A stretch of 64,000 bases of DNA from positions 3,876,501 to 3,940,500 of the forward strand of contig NZ_FMHZ01000002.1 of assembly GCF_900090315.1 (NCBI RefSeq). The letters run 5' to 3'. This DNA is from Micromonospora citrea. Lineage in GTDB: Bacteria; Actinomycetota; Actinomycetes; Mycobacteriales; Micromonosporaceae. The notes under the pieces are model-generated. The model searched no databases. It was not told the DNA's origin and worked only from the letters and a program-made list of their open reading frames with translations. This document shows positions 1 through 9,377 of the stretch, one piece after another; the stretch's first letter is position 1, and each line of letters begins with the position of its first letter. A program made the position numbers and the translations under genes.

Positions 1-1
1 G

Positions 2-226
2 TCGCACCGGGTCATCTTCCACGGCCGGCGGGTCTGCCACGCCCGCAAGCCCGCCTGCGGCGCGTGCACGCTGGCGAAGCTCTGCCCGTCGTACGGCACC
101 GGGCCGACCGAGCCGGCGGCGGCTGCCAAGCTGCTCAAGGGCCCCCGGGCCCGGGACCTGGCGGTGGCGGCCGGCGTCGATCCCGAGCTGGTGCCGGTCC
201 AGGCCATCGTGGCGGAGGCGCCGTGA
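2..226 (+). CDS. nth: Endonuclease III, C-terminal part (cut by window edge)
   Basis: Only the last 74 codons are in the window. The reading frame carries the iron-sulfur loop of endonuclease III: Cys-x6-Cys-x2-Cys-x5-Cys, within [17 protein letters not shown]. This ligates a [4Fe-4S] cluster in the base-excision DNA glycosylase/AP lyase that removes oxidised pyrimidines. The stop codon overlaps the GTG of the next gene by 4 bp (GTGA), so the two are translationally coupled. The order nth, membrane thioredoxin, NUDIX hydrolase, MarP protease is the same as the Rv3674c-Rv3671c block of M. tuberculosis, which supports the call. The helix-hairpin-helix and catalytic Lys/Asp lie upstream and cannot be checked. 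Confidence 0.9.
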   Translation, partial: SHRVIFHGRRVCHARKPACGACTLAKLCPSYGTGPTEPAAAAKLLKGPRARDLAVAAGVDPELVPVQAIVAEAP

Positions 227-903
227 ACCGGCGCACCGCCCCGGCCCGCGCCGCCGGCCACCGCCCCCGTCGTCGCCGGGCCGGCCTCGCCGTCCTGCTC
301 GTACCCGTGCTGCTCGCCGCCGCCGGGTGCACCGCCGCCGGCACCGAGGAGGAGAGCGGCCCGTCCGGCCGGCAGGAGGCCGCCGCCAACCGGCCGTCGC
401 CCTTTCAGGACTGCGCGGCGCTCGGCACGCCGCCCGCCGCCGCGGCGCCGGTCGACCTGCCGGCCGCACCCGCGGGCGCGGCGGAGCTGCCCGAGCTGAC
501 CCTGGACTGCTTCACCGGCGGCACTCCCGTCGCCCTGCGGGACGTGCGCGGCCCGGCGGTGGTCAACGTCTGGGCCTCCTGGTGCCCGCCCTGCCGGGGG
601 GAGCTGCCCGCCTTCCAGCGGCTCAGCGAGCGGGCCGCCGGCCAACTGCGGGTGGTCGGGGTGAACAGCGGGGACAGCCGCGAGGGCGCCCAGGCGATCG
701 GGGAGGACTTCGGGGTCCGCTTCCCGGTGCTGGTCGACCGGGGTGAGCGGCTGAAGCAGGAGTTGCGGCGCAAGGCCATCCCACTGACGGTCTTCGTCGA
801 CGGGCAGGGCCGCGTCCGGCACATCGACTCCTCCGGCCAGCTCGACGACGCCCGCCTGGCGGCGCTGGTCCGGCAGCACCTCGGCCTGGCGGTGCCGGCG
901 TGA
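223..903 (+). CDS. TlpA-type thiol-disulfide oxidoreductase lipoprotein
   Basis: A 226-residue exported thioredoxin-fold protein. An Arg-rich N terminus and a hydrophobic stretch lead to a lipobox (LLAAAGC, Cys about residue 36), so it should be lipid-anchored on the outer face of the membrane. The redox centre is W-C-P-P-C at about residues 120-124 within the typical [15 protein letters not shown] context, and the cis-Pro loop is in [10 protein letters not shown]. Such proteins reduce or shuffle disulfides in exported proteins or in cytochrome c maturation; the substrate cannot be read from sequence. The GTG start at 223 is chosen because it precedes the signal sequence and overlaps the nth stop; the longer upstream reading frame lies inside nth. 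Its stop overlaps the NUDIX gene start (GTGA). Confidence 0.9.
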   Translation: MNRRTAPARAAGHRPRRRRAGLAVLLVPVLLAAAGCTAAGTEEESGPSGRQEAAANRPSPFQDCAALGTPPAAAAPVDLPAAPAGAAELPELTLDCFTGGTPVALRDVRGPAVVNVWASWCPPCRGELPAFQRLSERAAGQLRVVGVNSGDSREGAQAIGEDFGVRFPVLVDRGERLKQELRRKAIPLTVFVDGQGRVRHIDSSGQLDDARLAALVRQHLGLAVPA

Positions 904-1634
904 GCCATCGGGCGGACGCGGTGGGGCGCGGGGGCGCCGACGTGAGCCGGAGCGCGCCGGGCTGGCTCGACCCGCTGCTGTCCCGGCTCGGCGACGCCCG
1001 CGCCGAGGACTTCACCCGGCTCAGGACGCCTGAGAGCGGCGGGCGGGAGAGCGCCGTGCTGGTGCTGCTCGGCGAGGAGCCCGGCGTCGGGCCGGACGTG
1101 TTGATCCTCCAGCGGGCCGCCGTCCTGCGCAACCACGCCGGTGAGCCGGCCTTCCCCGGCGGCGCGGCCGACCCGGAGGACGCCGACGCCCCGGCCACCG
1201 CGCTGCGCGAGGCCAACGAGGAGGTCGGGCTCGACCCGACCAGCGTCACCGTCCTCGCCGAGCTGCCGAAGCTCTGGATCCCGGTCAGCGACTTCGTGGT
1301 CACCCCCGTGCTCGGCTGGTGGCACACGCCGCACCCGGTGCACCCCCGGGAACCGGCCGAGGTGGCGCACGTGGTCCGGTTGCCGGTCACCGAGCTGGTC
1401 GACCCGGAGAACCGGCTGCGCGTACGCCATCCGAGCGGCTGGATCGGCCCGGCGTTCTCGGCGCGCGGGATGCTGGTCTGGGGCTTCACCGCCGGGGTCC
1501 TGGCCACCCTGCTGGAGCTGGGCGGATGGGCCCGGCCGTGGCCGCGCGACCGGGTCGTCGACCTGCCGCCGCGGGGGGCCAGCCCGGCACCGTCGGCCGG
1601 CACCGACGCGGTCGACGAGACCCCGGTGCGCTGA
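900..1634 (+). CDS. NUDIX hydrolase, CoA diphosphatase type
   Basis: A 244-residue protein with the NUDIX box GGAADPEDADAP...REANEEVG at about residues 90-115. Just before it is the LRNHAGEPAFPGG signature typical of coenzyme A pyrophosphohydrolases (NudL/CoAse type), which split CoA or its oxidised forms into 3',5'-ADP and phosphopantetheine. The protein looks soluble. The GTG at 900 overlaps the preceding stop by 4 bp; an internal GTG at 942 is an alternative start that would drop 14 poorly conserved residues. It is the third gene of the nth-tlpA-NUDIX-marP row conserved in Actinobacteria. The substrate is inferred from the motif, not proven. Confidence 0.88.
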   Translation: MSHRADAVGRGGADVSRSAPGWLDPLLSRLGDARAEDFTRLRTPESGGRESAVLVLLGEEPGVGPDVLILQRAAVLRNHAGEPAFPGGAADPEDADAPATALREANEEVGLDPTSVTVLAELPKLWIPVSDFVVTPVLGWWHTPHPVHPREPAEVAHVVRLPVTELVDPENRLRVRHPSGWIGPAFSARGMLVWGFTAGVLATLLELGGWARPWPRDRVVDLPPRGASPAPSAGTDAVDETPVR

Positions 1635-1685
1635 ACGGGCGGTCACCTTCCGCACGCGATGGTCATCCCGCGGGCCCCGTGCCCG

Positions 1686-1691
1686 TACGCT
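1686..1691 (+). promoter_or_regulatory. -10 hexamer for a leaderless marP transcript
   Basis: TACGCT ends exactly 6 nt before the GTG of marP. Transcription would start at or next to the start codon, giving an mRNA without a ribosome binding site; no purine-rich site precedes the GTG. The same spacing recurs at several other genes in this window. Confidence 0.6.
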
Positions 1692-1697
1692 TGACCC

Positions 1698-2876
1698 GTG
1701 TCCGCCGTGGATCTCGTACTGCTGCTGCTCATGCTCGTGTTCGCGATCAGCGGATACCGCCAGGGCTTCGTCATCGGGGTGCTGTCGTTCTCCGGCTTCT
1801 TCCTGGGCGCGCTGGTGGGTCTCCAGGTCGGGCCGCTGCTGGCGCAGCAGTTCGTCGAGAGCGGCACCCGGGTGCTGATCTCCCTGGTGGCGGTCTTCGG
1901 GCTGGCGGTGGTCGGCCAGGCGCTAGCCGGCTGGCTCGGCTCCCACCTGCGAAAGACGATCACCAGCGACGTGGGCCGGCGGGCCGACGACATCGGCGGG
2001 GCGTTCGTTTCGCTCTTCGCCGTGCTGCTGGTCGCCTGGCTCGTCGCGGTGCCGCTCGGCTCGTCGTCGCTGCCCTGGCTGGCCTCCTCGGTGCGCAACA
2101 GCGCCCTGCTCACGGTGGTCGACCGGGTCCTGCCGGACCAGGCCCAGCGGCTCTCCACGGCGCTGCGGGACACCGTCGACACCAACGGCTTCCCCGACGT
2201 CTTCGGTGACCTGGCGCCCACCCGGGCCCGCCAGGTGTCCCCGCCCGACCCGGCGCTGGCCGGCTCGCAGGTGGTGGTGAACAGCCAGCGCTCGGTGGTC
2301 AAGGTGCTCGGCTCCGCGCCGAGCTGCTCGCGCCGGATCGAGGGCTCCGGCTTCGTCTACGCCGACGACCGGGTGATGACCAACGCGCACGTCGTCGCCG
2401 GCACCCGCTCCACCGTCGTCGAACTCAACGGCGACCGGTACGAGAGCAAGGTGGTCGTGTACGACCCCGACCGGGACCTGGCCGTGCTGCACGTGCCCGG
2501 GCTGCCCGGCCCGTCGATGCGCTTCGCCGCCGGCAACGCGGGCAGCGGCGCGGACGCCATCGTGCTGGGCTTCCCGCTCGACGGGCCGTACAACGCCCAG
2601 TCGGCGCGGATCCGGGACGTCGACCGGATCACCGGCCCCGACATCTACTCCGCCGGCAACGTGACCCGGGAGATCTACACGATCCGGGCGCTCGTGCAGA
2701 GCGGCAACTCCGGCGGCCCGCTGGTGTCGTCCAACGGGTTGGTGCTCGGGGTGATCTTCGCGGCCGCGGCCGACGACCCGAACACCGGGTTCGCGGTGAC
2801 CGCGGCCGAGGCCCGCCCGGTCGCCCTGGCGGGCGCCGAGCGCACCCGCGCCGTCGGCACCGGCGAGTGCACCTGA
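1698..2876 (+). CDS. marP: MarP-like membrane serine protease (acid/oxidative stress)
   Basis: 392 residues. The N-terminal ~150 residues form a four-helix CvpA-like membrane domain (VDLVLLLLMLVFAISGYRQG...). A linker with one Cys follows, then a chymotrypsin/HtrA-like protease domain outside the membrane. The triad is His231 (TNAHVVAG), Asp260 (DRDLAVLHV) and Ser338 (QSGNSGGP), close to the spacing in M. tuberculosis MarP (Rv3671c). MarP keeps cytoplasmic pH under acid stress by processing the peptidoglycan hydrolase RipA; that role is known for the mycobacterial enzyme and only inferred here. The start is the GTG at 1698, placed 6 nt after a TACGCT hexamer. It converges on the PAP2 gene with only 45 bp between stops. 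Confidence 0.88.
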   Translation: MSAVDLVLLLLMLVFAISGYRQGFVIGVLSFSGFFLGALVGLQVGPLLAQQFVESGTRVLISLVAVFGLAVVGQALAGWLGSHLRKTITSDVGRRADDIGGAFVSLFAVLLVAWLVAVPLGSSSLPWLASSVRNSALLTVVDRVLPDQAQRLSTALRDTVDTNGFPDVFGDLAPTRARQVSPPDPALAGSQVVVNSQRSVVKVLGSAPSCSRRIEGSGFVYADDRVMTNAHVVAGTRSTVVELNGDRYESKVVVYDPDRDLAVLHVPGLPGPSMRFAAGNAGSGADAIVLGFPLDGPYNAQSARIRDVDRITGPDIYSAGNVTREIYTIRALVQSGNSGGPLVSSNGLVLGVIFAAAADDPNTGFAVTAAEARPVALAGAERTRAVGTGECT

Positions 2877-2921
2877 GGCGACGACGGGGCGCGGCAGGCA
2901 CCCTGACGGACGACGACCGAA

Positions 2922-3797
2922 TCACTCGGCCGGGTCGTGGGGCGGTGTCCCCGGTCGGCCGGCGTCCGCTGGTCTTGCCCGGTCGACGCCCGCGCCCTGG
3001 CCCCACCCGGCCTCGACGGCGGCCCGCTGCCCGTGGTGCTGCGCCGGCTCCGTCGAGGCCGTCGGTGGCGTGGGCCGGCCGGGCGGGGCGGCCCGCCAGA
3101 CGGTGAGGGCGGCGGCCGTCGCGGCCACCACGGCCACGCCGAGCAGCCAGCCGGCCAGCACGTCACTGGTCCAGTGCACGCCCAGCGCGACCCGGCTGAA
3201 GCCGGTGACCAGGGCGAGCAGCAGCGCCGCCGCGGGCACCACGCGACGCGCGACCGGCCCCGCGTGCGGGAGGAACACCACCAGCAGCACCCCGGCGGCC
3301 AGGGCGGCGTTGAGCGCGTGCCCCGACGGGAAGGCCAGGCCGGGCGCCTGGGCCACCGGGTCGGGCAGGTCGGGGCGCTGCCGGCCGAAGAGCAGCTTGA
3401 GCAGCGGGCTCAGCAGGCCGCCCACCGCCATGGTGACGGCCACCCAGACCGCCAGCTGCCGGGCGCCCCGCCGGACCAGCCAGACGACCAGGAGCAGCGC
3501 GCCGACCCGTAGCGGCATCGGGGCGAACACGTCGGTCCAGAGGCTCATCAGGCGTACCCACGCCGGGTGGTCGGCGGCGTAGCCGACCAGCACCTCGGTC
3601 ACCGCCAGGTCCAGCCGGCGCAGCGGGGGCCAGTCCCGCCCGACCAGGATCGCGAGCAGGGCGAACGGGACCACCAGGAACGCGGCACCCACGGCCAGGG
3701 TCAGCCGCAGGCCCCGGGAGTGGTCCGGGTGCAGGCGGCGGCTGCGCCAGGAGGCTGGTGGCGGCGGGGCGAGGCTACGCGGGCCGGGCGTGCTCAT
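2922..3797 (-). CDS. PAP2-family membrane phosphatase
   Basis: 291 residues with about six membrane segments and the three PAP2 phosphatase motifs: KLLFGRQRP (motif 1), PSGHALN (motif 2, proton donor His) and SRVALGVHWTSDV (motif 3, nucleophile His). Such enzymes remove phosphate from lipid phosphates such as undecaprenyl diphosphate, phosphatidic acid or phosphatidylglycerophosphate at the outer membrane face. The C-terminal ~60 residues are Pro/Ala-rich and low complexity. The ATG at 3797 has no clear ribosome binding site. It lies downstream of mycP on the same strand with a 30-bp gap and may be co-transcribed, but a role in type VII secretion is not implied by the sequence. Confidence 0.88.
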   Translation of the reverse strand: MSTPGPRSLAPPPPASWRSRRLHPDHSRGLRLTLAVGAAFLVVPFALLAILVGRDWPPLRRLDLAVTEVLVGYAADHPAWVRLMSLWTDVFAPMPLRVGALLLVVWLVRRGARQLAVWVAVTMAVGGLLSPLLKLLFGRQRPDLPDPVAQAPGLAFPSGHALNAALAAGVLLVVFLPHAGPVARRVVPAAALLLALVTGFSRVALGVHWTSDVLAGWLLGVAVVAATAAALTVWRAAPPGRPTPPTASTEPAQHHGQRAAVEAGWGQGAGVDRARPADAGRPGTPPHDPAE

Positions 3798-3827
3798 GAC
3801 AGGAGTTCTACCCGGGACAGGGCCCGG

Positions 3828-5345
3828 TCAGACCCCGTTCGGCGTTCGGCGGCCCGGTCGGCGGTCGCCCGCCCCGGCGGCCGGGCGGCGCGCGGCGGCC
3901 AGCGGGGTCCACTGGCGGAACCTGCGCACCATCAGCGCCGCCCCGGTGAGCAGGGCGACGAAGAGCGCGGCCCCGGTCCAGAGCCGTTCCGGCGTGGTCT
4001 CCTCGTGGGCTCCGGCCGGCTGCGCCTCCCACCGGGTCTGCCGGCGCGGCGCGGCAAGGCCGAGCGGGTCGCCCCCGGCCCCCGCGACGTCGGCCTGCGC
4101 CGAGCCGGGCGCCGGGCCGAAGCCGACCACACCTGGCGAGGTCTGGTCGTCGAGCGGGTTGCGGCCCACCGGGCTCACCTCGGCGTCGAGCGCGGCGACC
4201 GGATCGACCATGCCGTACCCGAAGCGGTCGTCCCGGCCGGTCGGGCCGATGTCGCGGGCGGTGGTCAGCAGCCGGTTCACCACGTCGCCGGCGGACATCT
4301 GCGGGTAGCGGGCGCGCACCAGCGCGGCGGTGGCGGCGACCAGGGGCGCGGCGAAGCTGGTGCCCTGCACCCGCCAGTAGCCCCCGGGGCGGGCGCCGAC
4401 CAGCCCGGTGGCGGGGGCGGTGAGCACCGTGGCCCGCCCGGTGATCGACCCCGACCAGAGGTCGTCGCCGTCGCGGTCCAGCCCGGCGACCGCGATCACG
4501 CCCGGCTCCCGGGCCGGGTACCAGACCTTGGAGCTGGTCGAGGCGGCCACGTTGCCGGTGCAGGCGACCACCACGACGTCCCGGGCGAAGGCGTAGTCGA
4601 GCGCGGCGGCCAGGGCGGCGCTGTCGCCGCTCCCGCCGAGGGACAGGTTGATCACGCGGGCGCCGTTGTCCACGGCCCAGCGGACCCCCTTGGCGACGAT
4701 CATGGCGTCGTCGTAGCGGTTCTCGGCGTCGAGGACGCGGACCGGCAGGATCCGGGCGTCCGGGGCGAGGCCCACGGCACCGCGGTCGTCGTCGTTGCGG
4801 CCGGCGATCAGCCCCGCGACGGTCGTGCCGTGGCCGACCGGGTCGGCGGCGTCTGCGGACTCCCCGGGCGCCACCAGGTCGAGGCCGGGCAGCACCCGGC
4901 CGGCCAGGTCGGGATGGGTGGCGTCCACCCCCGAGTCGATCACCGCGACGGTGACCCCGCGGCCGGTCGAGCTGCGCCAGGCAGTCCTCGCCTGCAACAG
5001 GTCGAGCTGCCACTGCTCGTCGCGGACCTGGTCGGGGCGGCTCTTCGCGTCGGGCGCGAGCGGCACCGGCACGGCGGCGACCTGCGCGGCGTCGCCGTGC
5101 GCGGCGGTGCGGGCCTCGGCGGGGAGCGGCCCGGCGGCGTCGGCCGGGGCGACCGGACCGGCGACCTGCGCGGCGGTGCGGGCCTCGGCGGGGAGCGGCC
5201 CGGCGGCGTCGGCCGGGGCGACCGGACCGGCGACCGACGCGACGGTGGCCGCCAGGCCGAGCAACGCGCGCCCGGCGATCCGCCGACCCGCCGACGGGCA
5301 GCAGTGCCGCACCCTGGTCACATCCTCAGGCCGTTCTTCGCACAC
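3828..5345 (-). CDS. mycP: Mycosin, type VII secretion subtilisin-like protease
   Basis: About 505 residues. A signal peptide (LLGLAATVASVAGPVAPADAAG) is followed by a subtilase domain with Asp (VAVIDSGVDATHPDL), His (GHGTTVAGLIAG) and Ser (GTSFAAPLVAATAAL) of the triad. A Pro-rich linker and one C-terminal membrane helix (LFVALLTGAALMV) follow, the standard mycosin plan. Mycosins sit on the outside of ESX machines and stabilise the complex. The start is uncertain: GTG at 5345 gives eight residues before a second GTG at 5321; neither has ideal ribosome binding spacing. The segment right after the signal peptide contains a perfect 66-bp repeat (69-bp period), so AGPVAPADAAGPLPAEARTA occurs twice. 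eccC ends 64 bp upstream. Confidence 0.9.
   Translation of the reverse strand: MCEERPEDVTRVRHCCPSAGRRIAGRALLGLAATVASVAGPVAPADAAGPLPAEARTAAQVAGPVAPADAAGPLPAEARTAAHGDAAQVAAVPVPLAPDAKSRPDQVRDEQWQLDLLQARTAWRSSTGRGVTVAVIDSGVDATHPDLAGRVLPGLDLVAPGESADAADPVGHGTTVAGLIAGRNDDDRGAVGLAPDARILPVRVLDAENRYDDAMIVAKGVRWAVDNGARVINLSLGGSGDSAALAAALDYAFARDVVVVACTGNVAASTSSKVWYPAREPGVIAVAGLDRDGDDLWSGSITGRATVLTAPATGLVGARPGGYWRVQGTSFAAPLVAATAALVRARYPQMSAGDVVNRLLTTARDIGPTGRDDRFGYGMVDPVAALDAEVSPVGRNPLDDQTSPGVVGFGPAPGSAQADVAGAGGDPLGLAAPRRQTRWEAQPAGAHEETTPERLWTGAALFVALLTGAALMVRRFRQWTPLAAARRPAAGAGDRRPGRRTPNGV
5101..5235. repeat. 69-bp tandem duplication inside mycP
   Basis: Positions 5101-5166 and 5170-5235 are identical over 66 bp, with a period of 69 bp (23 codons), so the reading frame is kept. 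The copies encode the Ala/Pro-rich segment just after the signal peptide, in the propeptide-like region before the protease domain. Exact identity in third positions indicates a recent duplication or slippage. Confidence 0.9.
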
Positions 5346-5409
5346 GCAAACATGACGATCGGAGATTACCGGTTCGCGGGCCCCTGGCGGGGCGATCCGG
5401 GGACACCCG

Positions 5410-8400
5410 TCACGGAGGCGGCAGATACGCCAGCTGGACCAGGCGTACGCCCTCGCGTCGGGTGACCAGCCGCCCGCGCCCCGGTGGCAGCGGTCCGGGC
5501 CGGACCGGGCCGACCAGCGCCCCCTCCTCCGGGCTGCCAGCCATCACCAGCCCGGCGGTGGACAGCTCGCGGAGACGCTGCACGATCGGCTCGTACTGGG
5601 CCCGGCCGGCGCCGCCGGAACGCCGGGCGAGCACCAGGTGCAGCCCGACGTCGCGGGCGTGCGGCAGGTGCTCCTCCAGGGCGCGCAACGGGTTGGACGG
5701 CCCGCTGGCGACCAGGTCGTAGTCGTCGACCAGCACGAACAGCTCCGGCCCGGACCACCACGACCGCTGCCGCAGTTGGCCGGGCGTGACGTCCGGCCCC
5801 GGTATCCGCCCCGCCATGTAGCCGGCGGCCGACTCGATCAGGTCGGTGGTGTGCGCCGCCGCGGAGCCGTACCCGATCAGGTGTGGCGACGCCGACTCGG
5901 TCAGGTCCACCAGGCTGCGGCGGTAGTCGACCAGGATGACCCGGGCCTGCTCGGGGGTGAACCGGGTCATGATCGAGGTGGCCAGCGCGCGCAGGAACGA
6001 CGACTTCCCGCACTCGGCGTCGCCGAAGACCACGAAGTGCGGCTCGGTGGCGAAGTCGAGCACCACGGGGCGCAGGTCCGCCTCGGCGATCCCCACCGGG
6101 ATGTGCAGGCCGGTGGCCGCCGTCAGGTCCAGTTCGGCGTACGGGAGCACCGGCGGCAGCAGCCGCACCGGGGGCGCGACCGGGCCGGTCCAGTTGCCGG
6201 CGACCTGCTTGACCAGGTCGGTCGGGTCCCCGCCGGCGAGCTGCGGCAGCGCGGTGAGGAAGTGCAGGCTCTCCGCCGTGACGCCCCGGCCGGGGGTCTT
6301 CTCCGGCACGTTCGTCGCCGCCCGGCGGGCCACCAGCGAGTCGGACGGGTCGCCGAGGCGCAGCTCCAGCCGGGAACCGAAGAGGTCCCGGATCGCCGGC
6401 CGGAAGTCCAGCCAGCGCACCGCCGTCGCCACCACGTGCACCCCGTACGACAGGCCACGGGTGGCGAGGTCGGTGATCAGCGGCTCCAGGTCGTCGTACT
6501 CGCCGCGCAGCGTGGCCCAGCCGTCCACCACCAGGAACACGTCGCCGAACGGGTCCGCGGCTGGCTGGTCCGTGCCGGCCAGCGCGGCCCGGCGCTGCCG
6601 CCAGGCGGCCATCGACTCCACGCCCAGCTCGGCGAAGCGGCGTTCCCGGTCGACCAGCAGCGTGGCGATCTCGCCGATCGTACGCCGGACGGCCGTCGGG
6701 TCGGCGCGGCCGGCGACCCCGCCGACGTGCGGCAGGTCGCGCAGCGCGGCCAGCCCGCCGCCGCCGAAGTCGAGGCAGTAGACCTGCACCTCGGCCGGGG
6801 TGTGGGTGAGCGCCAGGGCACAGATCAGCGTGCGCAGCGCCGTCGACTTGCCGCTCTGCGGGCCGCCGACCACCGCCACGTGCCCGGCGGCGCCGTCCAG
6901 CGCCAGCCAGAGCAGGTCGCGGCGCTGCTCGAAGGGCTTGTCGACCACCGCCACCGGCACCTGCAACGCGCCGTGCAGGTCGGGGTTGCCGAAGGCGAGG
7001 CCGCGCTTCGGGTCGGCGGCGACCGGCCCCAGCAGCTCGTCCAGCGCCGGCGGCCGGCCGAGCGGGGGGAGCCAGACCTGGTGCGCGGGCGGCCCCTGGC
7101 CGGCCAGCCGGTCCACCATCAGCTCCAGCAGGCTCTCCGTGCCGCCCTCGTCGGCCGCGGCGGGCAGGGCGGGCGGCCCGACCGGCTCCGGCTTGGGCAC
7201 GAGGTGCGTGGAGAAGGCGAGCAGGCGCGGGGCCCCGACGCCCCCCGCGCCGGCCGCCGCGCCGCGCCGGCGCAGCGCCCCGGAGACGTACGCGGCCTTG
7301 AACCGCACCAGCGGTTCGGTGCCGAAGCGCAGGTATCCGTGGCCGGGGGAGCGGGGCAGCTCGTGGGCGTCCGGCACCCCGAGCACCGTCCGCGACTCCA
7401 GCGCCGAGAAGGTGCGCAACCCGATCCGGTACGACAGGTGGGTGTCGAGTCCGCGTAGCCGGCCCTCTTCCAACCGCTGGCTCGCCAGCAGCAGGTGCAC
7501 GCCCAGCGACCGGCCCAGCCGGCCGATCTGCACGAAGAGGTCGATGAAGTCGGGCTTGGCCGAGAGCAGCTCGGAGAACTCGTCGCAGATCAGCAGCAGC
7601 GACGGCAGCGGGGCGAGGGGCGTGCCGGCGGCGCGGGCCCGCTCGTAGTCGCGCAGGCTGGCGAAGTTGCCGGCCCGGCGCAGCAGCTCCTGGCGGCGGA
7701 CCAGCTCGCCGTTGATGGCGTCGACCATCCGGTCGACCAGCGGCAGCGCGTCGGCCAGGTTGGTGATCACCGCGGCGGTGTGCGGCAGCCGGTCGAAGGA
7801 GGCGAAGGTCGCGCCGCCCTTGAAGTCGATCAGTACGAAGTTGAGCTGCTCGGAGCTGTGCGTGGCGGCCAGCCCGAGCACCAGCGTGCGCAGCAGCTCC
7901 GACTTGCCGGAGCCGGTGGCCCCGATCAGCAGGCCGTGCGGCCCCATCCCGTCCTGCGCCGACTCCTTCAGGTCCAGCTCGATGGCGCCGCCGTCGGCGC
8001 CCACCCCGATCGGCACCCGCAGCCGGTCCCGCGCGGAGCGCGGCGCCCACCCCTGCTCGGCGGTGAAGCCCTCCGGGTCGCCGAGCCCGAGCAGCTCGGG
8101 CAGGCCAGGCTCGGCGCCGGGCGGGCCGTCCGGACCGCGTACGGCGGTGGCCAGCCGCAGCGGGGCCAGCCGCCGGGCGATCGCCTCGGCGTCGACCGGG
8201 TCGAGCTGGTCCGCCGTGCCGACCTCGGCGTGCCCCTCGGCCGAGTGGGAGTGCAGCCGGCCGTGGCGCAGCTCCAGCAGCAGCGCGAACCGGTCCAGCA
8301 GGCGCGGCGGCGGGGTGTCCAGGTCGATGACCGTCACGGCGTCGATGCCGCCGTCCCCGGTCAGGTCGGTGGCCCCGGTCAGGTCGCCCCCGTCGAGCAC

Positions 8401-9360
8401 CACCACCACGTGGGGGCCGTCGGTCGCCGGCCCGGCCGGGCTGAACCGGGACCGGGTGGCCAGCACCTCGTCGAGGAGTTGTTCCAGCTCGGTCGCGGCG
8501 CTGGTGACCAGCCGGACGGGGCCGAGGGCGTCGGTGCGGGTGGGGTGGTGGGCGTGCGGCAGCCACTTGACCCACTCCCAGGCGGCCCGCCGCTCCGGCC
8601 CGGCGCAGACCGCGACGAGCAGCTCGTCCGGGGCGTGGAAGACCGCGAGCTGGGCGAGCATCGCCCGGGCCAGCGCCTGGCTGGCCGGTCCGTCGCCGAT
8701 GGGGTCGCGCACGAAGACCCGGGCGAAGCTGCGCAGCGAGAGCGCCACCGGCAGGTCCGGCACCACGGAGTACGCGTCCAGGAACCGGCGCAGCGCGCCC
8801 GCCGTCATCGGCTCCAGCTCCTCCAGCGGACGGGTGACCGGGGGAACCAGCGGGGTCGCCAGGGTCTGCGGGCCGACGGCGACCCGGACCACCGCGAAGT
8901 CGGGATCGGTGGGGCGTCGCTCCCAGACCCGGTGGCTGTCGACTGTCGACCAGAGCCGGCCGGGATCCGGGTGCCGGTAGTAGAGCCCGGCGCGCTGCTG
9001 CCCGGCGGTGTGCCGGACGCGGCGCCGCAGCGCCGTCAGGTGCCGCAGATAGTCCCGCCGGGCGGCCATCATCTCGGACTTCTTCGGGGTGCCGGAGGCG
9101 CTGCCCCACGAGGTGACCAGCATGGCCAGCGAGGAGAGCCCGAACATCCCGCCGACCACGTACGAGTAGGCGCCGCCGCCCCGGCCGAACATCATCGCCA
9201 TCGCCACCGTGCCGCCGAGCATGGGCAGCACCATGAGCAGCTGCTGCCAGCGCCCGCCGGTGACGGCGGGGGTCTCCGGGGGCGCGTCCACCGGCAGCTC
9301 CCCGACCGGGATCTCCGGCGCCGGGCGCCGAGGCGGCCGCTTGATGACGACAGTGGACAC
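5410..9360 (-). CDS. eccC: Type VII secretion ATPase EccC (fused, three FtsK/SpoIIIE domains)
   Basis: 1316 residues, full length for a fused EccCa-EccCb. Two membrane helices lie near residues 40-85 (LLMVLPMLGGTVAMAMMFG; VVGGMFGLSSLAMLV). Three P-loop domains follow, with Walker A motifs GATGSGKS (about 480), GGPQSGKS (about 830) and GDAECGKS (about 1113); all keep the Lys. EccC powers export of WXG100 substrates and binds their C-terminal signal with the last ATPase domain. The GTG at 9360 is chosen because AGGAGGG precedes it at proper spacing and the protein then begins VSTVVIKRPPRRPAPEIP, as in the family; the open frame continues upstream without coding character. It is divergent from eccD. 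No eccB, eccE or esx gene is in the window. Confidence 0.95.
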   Translation of the reverse strand: MSTVVIKRPPRRPAPEIPVGELPVDAPPETPAVTGGRWQQLLMVLPMLGGTVAMAMMFGRGGGAYSYVVGGMFGLSSLAMLVTSWGSASGTPKKSEMMAARRDYLRHLTALRRRVRHTAGQQRAGLYYRHPDPGRLWSTVDSHRVWERRPTDPDFAVVRVAVGPQTLATPLVPPVTRPLEELEPMTAGALRRFLDAYSVVPDLPVALSLRSFARVFVRDPIGDGPASQALARAMLAQLAVFHAPDELLVAVCAGPERRAAWEWVKWLPHAHHPTRTDALGPVRLVTSAATELEQLLDEVLATRSRFSPAGPATDGPHVVVVLDGGDLTGATDLTGDGGIDAVTVIDLDTPPPRLLDRFALLLELRHGRLHSHSAEGHAEVGTADQLDPVDAEAIARRLAPLRLATAVRGPDGPPGAEPGLPELLGLGDPEGFTAEQGWAPRSARDRLRVPIGVGADGGAIELDLKESAQDGMGPHGLLIGATGSGKSELLRTLVLGLAATHSSEQLNFVLIDFKGGATFASFDRLPHTAAVITNLADALPLVDRMVDAINGELVRRQELLRRAGNFASLRDYERARAAGTPLAPLPSLLLICDEFSELLSAKPDFIDLFVQIGRLGRSLGVHLLLASQRLEEGRLRGLDTHLSYRIGLRTFSALESRTVLGVPDAHELPRSPGHGYLRFGTEPLVRFKAAYVSGALRRRGAAAGAGGVGAPRLLAFSTHLVPKPEPVGPPALPAAADEGGTESLLELMVDRLAGQGPPAHQVWLPPLGRPPALDELLGPVAADPKRGLAFGNPDLHGALQVPVAVVDKPFEQRRDLLWLALDGAAGHVAVVGGPQSGKSTALRTLICALALTHTPAEVQVYCLDFGGGGLAALRDLPHVGGVAGRADPTAVRRTIGEIATLLVDRERRFAELGVESMAAWRQRRAALAGTDQPAADPFGDVFLVVDGWATLRGEYDDLEPLITDLATRGLSYGVHVVATAVRWLDFRPAIRDLFGSRLELRLGDPSDSLVARRAATNVPEKTPGRGVTAESLHFLTALPQLAGGDPTDLVKQVAGNWTGPVAPPVRLLPPVLPYAELDLTAATGLHIPVGIAEADLRPVVLDFATEPHFVVFGDAECGKSSFLRALATSIMTRFTPEQARVILVDYRRSLVDLTESASPHLIGYGSAAAHTTDLIESAAGYMAGRIPGPDVTPGQLRQRSWWSGPELFVLVDDYDLVASGPSNPLRALEEHLPHARDVGLHLVLARRSGGAGRAQYEPIVQRLRELSTAGLVMAGSPEEGALVGPVRPGPLPPGRGRLVTRREGVRLVQLAYLPPP

Positions 9361-9377
9361 TCGACCCTCCTGACAGC

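Noticed and set aside
3567..5465. 632-codon plus-strand frame opposite PAP2 and mycP
   Set aside because: Shadow of two genes with complete catalytic motifs.
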